Origin: Pseudomonadota bacterium | Lineage (GTDB): Bacteria > Pseudomonadota > Gammaproteobacteria > Steroidobacterales > Rariloculaceae | Direction of reading: 5' to 3' | Assembly: GCA_009843005.1 (NCBI GenBank) | Contig: VYEH01000168.1 | Span: forward strand, 1-10,651 | Length of the DNA stretch: 10,651 bases | Part shown: one piece after another, positions 8,138 to 10,651 of the stretch | How the letters are laid out: each line of letters begins with the position of its first letter | Position numbering within the stretch: position 1 is the stretch's first letter | Position numbers and translations under genes: made by a program | Notes under the pieces: model-generated | What the model was told of the DNA's origin: nothing | The model's input: the letters and a program-made list of their open reading frames with translations, nothing else | Databases searched by the model: none

Positions 8138-10651
8138 ATGTTGGTATTCTGTATCGCAAATCGTTCGGGAGACGTGTCTCGCCGGATACCCCGACTCGCG
8201 GGATTCGCGCTTTTGATCCTTTCGGCGGCTGCGAGGAGCCAGGCTCCCGGAGCGCCGTCCGACCTGACGGTCGTCTCGGCGGGTACGACACGAATCGTAT
8301 TGAGCTGGACGGCGCCCCCGGACGACGGCAGCGGCGCCATCGAGGCTTACAACGTCTACCGTTGCGACGAGCCGTGCACGCTCGATGCCAACGACCATTG
8401 GATCGCTTGGGTGACCAGCGGAACGACTTTCACCGACACGCACGATAATTCCGACCCGGCGGAAGCCGGAGGCACGAGTCCGCTGGCGCCCGGGGCGACG
8501 TACCGTTATGCCGTGGCTGCGTATCGCGGCGGCGAAGGGGACTGGTCCAACCAGGTCACCGCGACCACGCCGGAAACCGCCTCGGTGCCGGGCGCTCCGA
8601 CAGAGTTCACGGCACGGGGCAGCGAGACCGCGGTAACGTTGAGTTGGAAGGCGCCGGGTTGGGAAAGCGGCGACGCGCCCAGCACCTACACGCTTTACCG
8701 GGCGGCCGGGGATTCCTGCGATGAAGCGGGCGAATACAAGACCGGTATCGCAGCCCCCGCGACCTACCTGAAGGATACAGAGGTTTCCCCCGGGCAAGCC
8801 TATTGCTATCGGCTTACCGCCAGCAATTCCGCCGGCGAAAGCTCTCCCAGCGATGACCGGACGGTAAGGACGGTGAACGTGGGTCCTCCACTGGATCTCA
8901 CCGTGATCGAGGGCGGCAGAACCGGGGACGGCGATAACAAGATCGGCCTCGGCTGGAACGCTCCGGCGGAGGACGGCGGCGGCCCGGTGGACGGGTACGA
9001 CGTGTACCGGTGCGAACAGACGGGGACGGAAGCTTGCACGCCGGTGTATCTCGCCTGGGTGGTTGACGGCGCGGAATACCTTGACCGCGGGCTGACGGTG
9101 GGAACCACGTATCGCTACGCGGTGGACGCGGTGAGGGCGGACGCGGCGGGCGCCAAATCCAACGAGGTGACGTTTCGGGCGGGAGTGGCTGCCGTCGCGC
9201 AGCCCGGGTGGGTCGAGGGTCTGCCCGTAAGGGTGACGGATGCGGGCGAGACTTCCACTGAAGTCGTGCTGTTGGTCTCCGATTCCGGCGTGCCGGCGGG
9301 AACGCTCATCGAGCTGCCCATGCTGGACGCCCCTTCGGGATTCTGGGCCGTCCTGGTGACGTCCGAAAGTGCGGAGGGCAGTTCGCCGGCCGCGCCCGCC
9401 GGTCTGGTGCATGCCTCGGACCGGGTACTGAGAGTCGCCGCCCTGGACACGCTGTCCGGTGGCCACGTCAACGAATTGCCGGCGGTGGCGACAATTTGCC
9501 TCCCGCGCGGCCGGATCGCCGACGGGATCGACCCCGGCAGTCCGGCTATCTACCAATCGGCGACCGACGGGCTGTCGTGGACGCCGCTGGACGCCGTGTA
9601 CAGGCCTGGACTTGTTTGCGGCGCCACGCGGCGGTTCTCGCGTTTCGCGGTATTTGGCCGGACAGCAGAACAAACGGGCACGACGCCGGATCCCGGCACG
9701 ACGCCCAATCCGGGCACGATGCCCGATCCGGGAGGTTCGCAGACCTCGGCGCCCAGTTTCCCCGAGGGCGCCAGCATCGGAGATCTCTCGTTCGTGGTGG
9801 GCGCCGCCATCGAACCAGTGACGCTGCCCGGCGCGACGGGCGGCGATATCAATGTCGAACTCAACGGCGGAGAGCTCAGCGACTACAGCTTCGACCCCCC
9901 CGATCTGCCGCGGGGACTCACCTTCGACCGCTTCACCCGGGTCATCCAGGGCACGCCCGCCCGGCACACCGCGCGGACGAATTACACCCTTTGGGTACAC
10001 GATGACGACGCGGACTATTCCGTTCAGGACGCAGCCAGCCTGCATTTTACGATTGAAGTCACGGGCGATATCCGTCAGGTGGAGACACCCGCACCGAGGT
10101 TTGCCGAGGACGCCAGCATCGGGGACCTGGAGTTCACGGCCGGGGTGGAGATCGATCCGGTTACCCTGCCGAGGGCGACGGGCGGACATATCGACGTGAC
10201 CTTGAACGGCGGCGAGTTAAGCGACTACTCCTTCGACCCCGCGGACTTACCCGCGGGCTTGGTCTTCGACCGGTTCTCGCGCGTCCTGAGCGGCATCCCG
10301 GCGCGGGCCATTGAGACAACGAACTACACCTTCCGGGTCCACGACGACGACGAGGACCGTTCAGCGGAGGATGCCGACAGCCTGGCGTTTACCCTGACCG
10401 TCAACGCGGGCGCGGGCGACGTCGGCGGAACGTTCGTCGAGCCCTATCAGTACATGGAGCGCTCGGACTGGGACCTCGACCGAAATCCGGACGGAACGAC
10501 CTTCAACGCGACCGCGTGGCGCGGCGATCGCATCCATGCGCCCCTGATCGTCTGGACCGGCGGGGGCGAGGCGCCGGATTCGTTCCGGGTCGAAATGTCG
10601 GATCTGGTCGATGATTCCGGCCGGGTCATTCCCAGCGGGCAAGTCCGCACG
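8138..10651 (+). CDS. Exported fibronectin III / putative-Ig protein running into a GH123 (DUF4091)-like domain, 3'-truncated
   Basis: I translated this frame from the ATG at 8138 to the last base: 838 codons without a stop, so it continues right of the window. The start has AAGAG nine bases upstream and lies 26 bases after the receptor's stop. A signal peptide (RRIPRLAG, then FALLILSAAA, to about residue 35) closely resembles that of the 903 gene. Order: FN3-A (about 38-148), FN3-B (150-246), FN3-C (248-348), two-cysteine domain (349-511; Cys454 and Cys494), Pro-Asp-Gly linker (512-537), two He_PIG-like domains (538-642 and 652-757), then residues 764-838 with TAWRGDRIHAPLIVWTG and MSDLVDDSGRVIPSGQV. 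That last pattern resembles the N-terminal beta-sandwich of GH123/DUF4091 glycoside hydrolases, whose known members include beta-N-acetylgalactosaminidases. The catalytic part would lie outside the window, so enzyme activity is inferred. There is no lipobox. A second barrel protein would be the main alternative for the unseen end. Confidence 0.85.
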   Translation, partial: MLVFCIANRSGDVSRRIPRLAGFALLILSAAARSQAPGAPSDLTVVSAGTTRIVLSWTAPPDDGSGAIEAYNVYRCDEPCTLDANDHWIAWVTSGTTFTDTHDNSDPAEAGGTSPLAPGATYRYAVAAYRGGEGDWSNQVTATTPETASVPGAPTEFTARGSETAVTLSWKAPGWESGDAPSTYTLYRAAGDSCDEAGEYKTGIAAPATYLKDTEVSPGQAYCYRLTASNSAGESSPSDDRTVRTVNVGPPLDLTVIEGGRTGDGDNKIGLGWNAPAEDGGGPVDGYDVYRCEQTGTEACTPVYLAWVVDGAEYLDRGLTVGTTYRYAVDAVRADAAGAKSNEVTFRAGVAAVAQPGWVEGLPVRVTDAGETSTEVVLLVSDSGVPAGTLIELPMLDAPSGFWAVLVTSESAEGSSPAAPAGLVHASDRVLRVAALDTLSGGHVNELPAVATICLPRGRIADGIDPGSPAIYQSATDGLSWTPLDAVYRPGLVCGATRRFSRFAVFGRTAEQTGTTPDPGTTPNPGTMPDPGGSQTSAPSFPEGASIGDLSFVVGAAIEPVTLPGATGGDINVELNGGELSDYSFDPPDLPRGLTFDRFTRVIQGTPARHTARTNYTLWVHDDDADYSVQDAASLHFTIEVTGDIRQVETPAPRFAEDASIGDLEFTAGVEIDPVTLPRATGGHIDVTLNGGELSDYSFDPADLPAGLVFDRFSRVLSGIPARAIETTNYTFRVHDDDEDRSAEDADSLAFTLTVNAGAGDVGGTFVEPYQYMERSDWDLDRNPDGTTFNATAWRGDRIHAPLIVWTGGGEAPDSFRVEMSDLVDDSGRVIPSGQVRT
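8246..9670 (+). repeat. Block paralogous to 1680-3089 of the upstream surface-protein gene
   Basis: The order FN3 with insertion, FN3 of the GDSC type, FN3 with GYDVYRCEQ, then the two-cysteine domain is the same here as at 1680-3089. Matching landmarks: TARGSE against TARGSG; TLYRAAGDSC against TLYRGDGDSC; GYDVYRCEQTGTEAC against GYDVYRCEQIGTDPC; IDPGSPAIYQ against IDPGSAAFYR; RFAVFGR in both. Spacing of the two cysteines in the last domain is 40 residues in both proteins. This indicates a segmental duplication within the locus followed by divergence. Confidence 0.85.
8348..8386 (+). repeat. 39-base exact copy of 1140-1178
   Basis: Thirty-nine bases coding YNVYRCDEPCTLD are identical here and at 1140-1178, although flanking codons differ. 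The surrounding module otherwise resembles the sixth FN3 module of the upstream gene (3129-3467) more than the first, so the module looks like a mosaic. Gene conversion or recent recombination between the two genes is the simplest reading. Confidence 0.8.
9677..9730 (+). repeat. Three 18-base tandem units coding a Gly-Thr-Pro-Asp-Pro linker
   Basis: Three in-frame 18-base units start at 9677, 9695 and 9713 and encode GTTPDP, GTTPNP and GTMPDP. They form a flexible or extended Pro-rich hinge between the two-cysteine domain and the first putative-Ig domain. As a short in-frame repeat, its copy number may vary between strains without breaking the frame. Confidence 0.75.
9749..10411 (+). repeat. 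Two tandem He_PIG-like putative-Ig modules
   Basis: The modules at about 9749-10063 and 10091-10408 encode parallel sequences: FPEGASIGDLSF against FAEDASIGDLEF; SDYSFDPPDLPRGLTFDRF against SDYSFDPADLPAGLVFDRF; VHDDDADYS against VHDDDEDRS. A third relative is the single module at 3483-3803 in the upstream gene. The family is known as a small Ig-like or cadherin-like extracellular module. The acidic run suggests, but does not prove, calcium binding. Confidence 0.8.

Noticed and set aside
8071..8448. A 125-codon + strand frame as the gene after the receptor
   Set aside because: It starts inside the receptor gene in another frame and has no domain, whereas the frame starting at 8138 gives a signal peptide and clear FN3 sequence over the same bases.
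8033..10189. A 718-codon open frame on the - strand
   Set aside because: It lies wholly opposite the 8138 gene and the end of the receptor gene. Its translation is rich in Arg, Gly and His with no recognisable domain, while the + strand frame shows clear signal peptide, FN3 and Ig modules. Long antisense frames are common in GC-rich DNA.
1..10651. tRNA, rRNA or riboswitch genes
   Set aside because: I saw no cloverleaf, rRNA or known riboswitch core. The only non-coding stretch longer than 30 bases is 739-902, and it shows only the promoter-like and inverted-repeat signals listed.

Overview
The window is GC-rich, tightly packed bacterial DNA, with every supported gene on the + strand. It looks like a Gram-negative proteobacterium. 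It carries a TonB-dependent receptor of the Xanthomonas/Caulobacter sugar-uptake type and a surface protein ending in an outer-membrane beta-barrel with a terminal Phe. I favour a gammaproteobacterium, probably aquatic or host-associated, but that is inference from gene types alone.

Layout. (1) 1-738 is the 3' two-thirds of nagA, N-acetylglucosamine-6-phosphate deacetylase; its start lies left of the window. (2) 739-902 is the only real intergenic region. It becomes AT-rich towards its right end and holds a candidate promoter and a short imperfect inverted repeat. (3) 903-5351 encodes a 1482-residue exported protein: six fibronectin type III modules, one unrecognised two-cysteine domain, one putative-Ig (He_PIG-like) domain and a C-terminal autotransporter-like barrel. 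(4) 5355-8111, three bases downstream, encodes a 918-residue TonB-dependent receptor. (5) From 8138, 26 bases further on, an open frame runs without a stop off the right edge (838 codons visible). It has a signal peptide, three fibronectin III modules, the same two-cysteine domain, a Pro-rich linker, two putative-Ig domains and the beginning of what looks like a GH123/DUF4091-type glycoside hydrolase.

The last three genes look like one operon read from the promoter before 903. The two modular proteins that flank the receptor are paralogous through most of their N-terminal halves, but end differently: one in a membrane barrel, the other in a probable enzyme domain. With nagA just upstream, the simplest working model is a surface amino-sugar (hexosamine glycan) acquisition locus. 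In it, a barrel-anchored protein and a secreted hydrolase share the same binding arms, the receptor imports the released oligosaccharide, and NagA processes the phosphorylated amino sugar in the cytoplasm. The protein families are seen in the sequence; the joint function is inferred.
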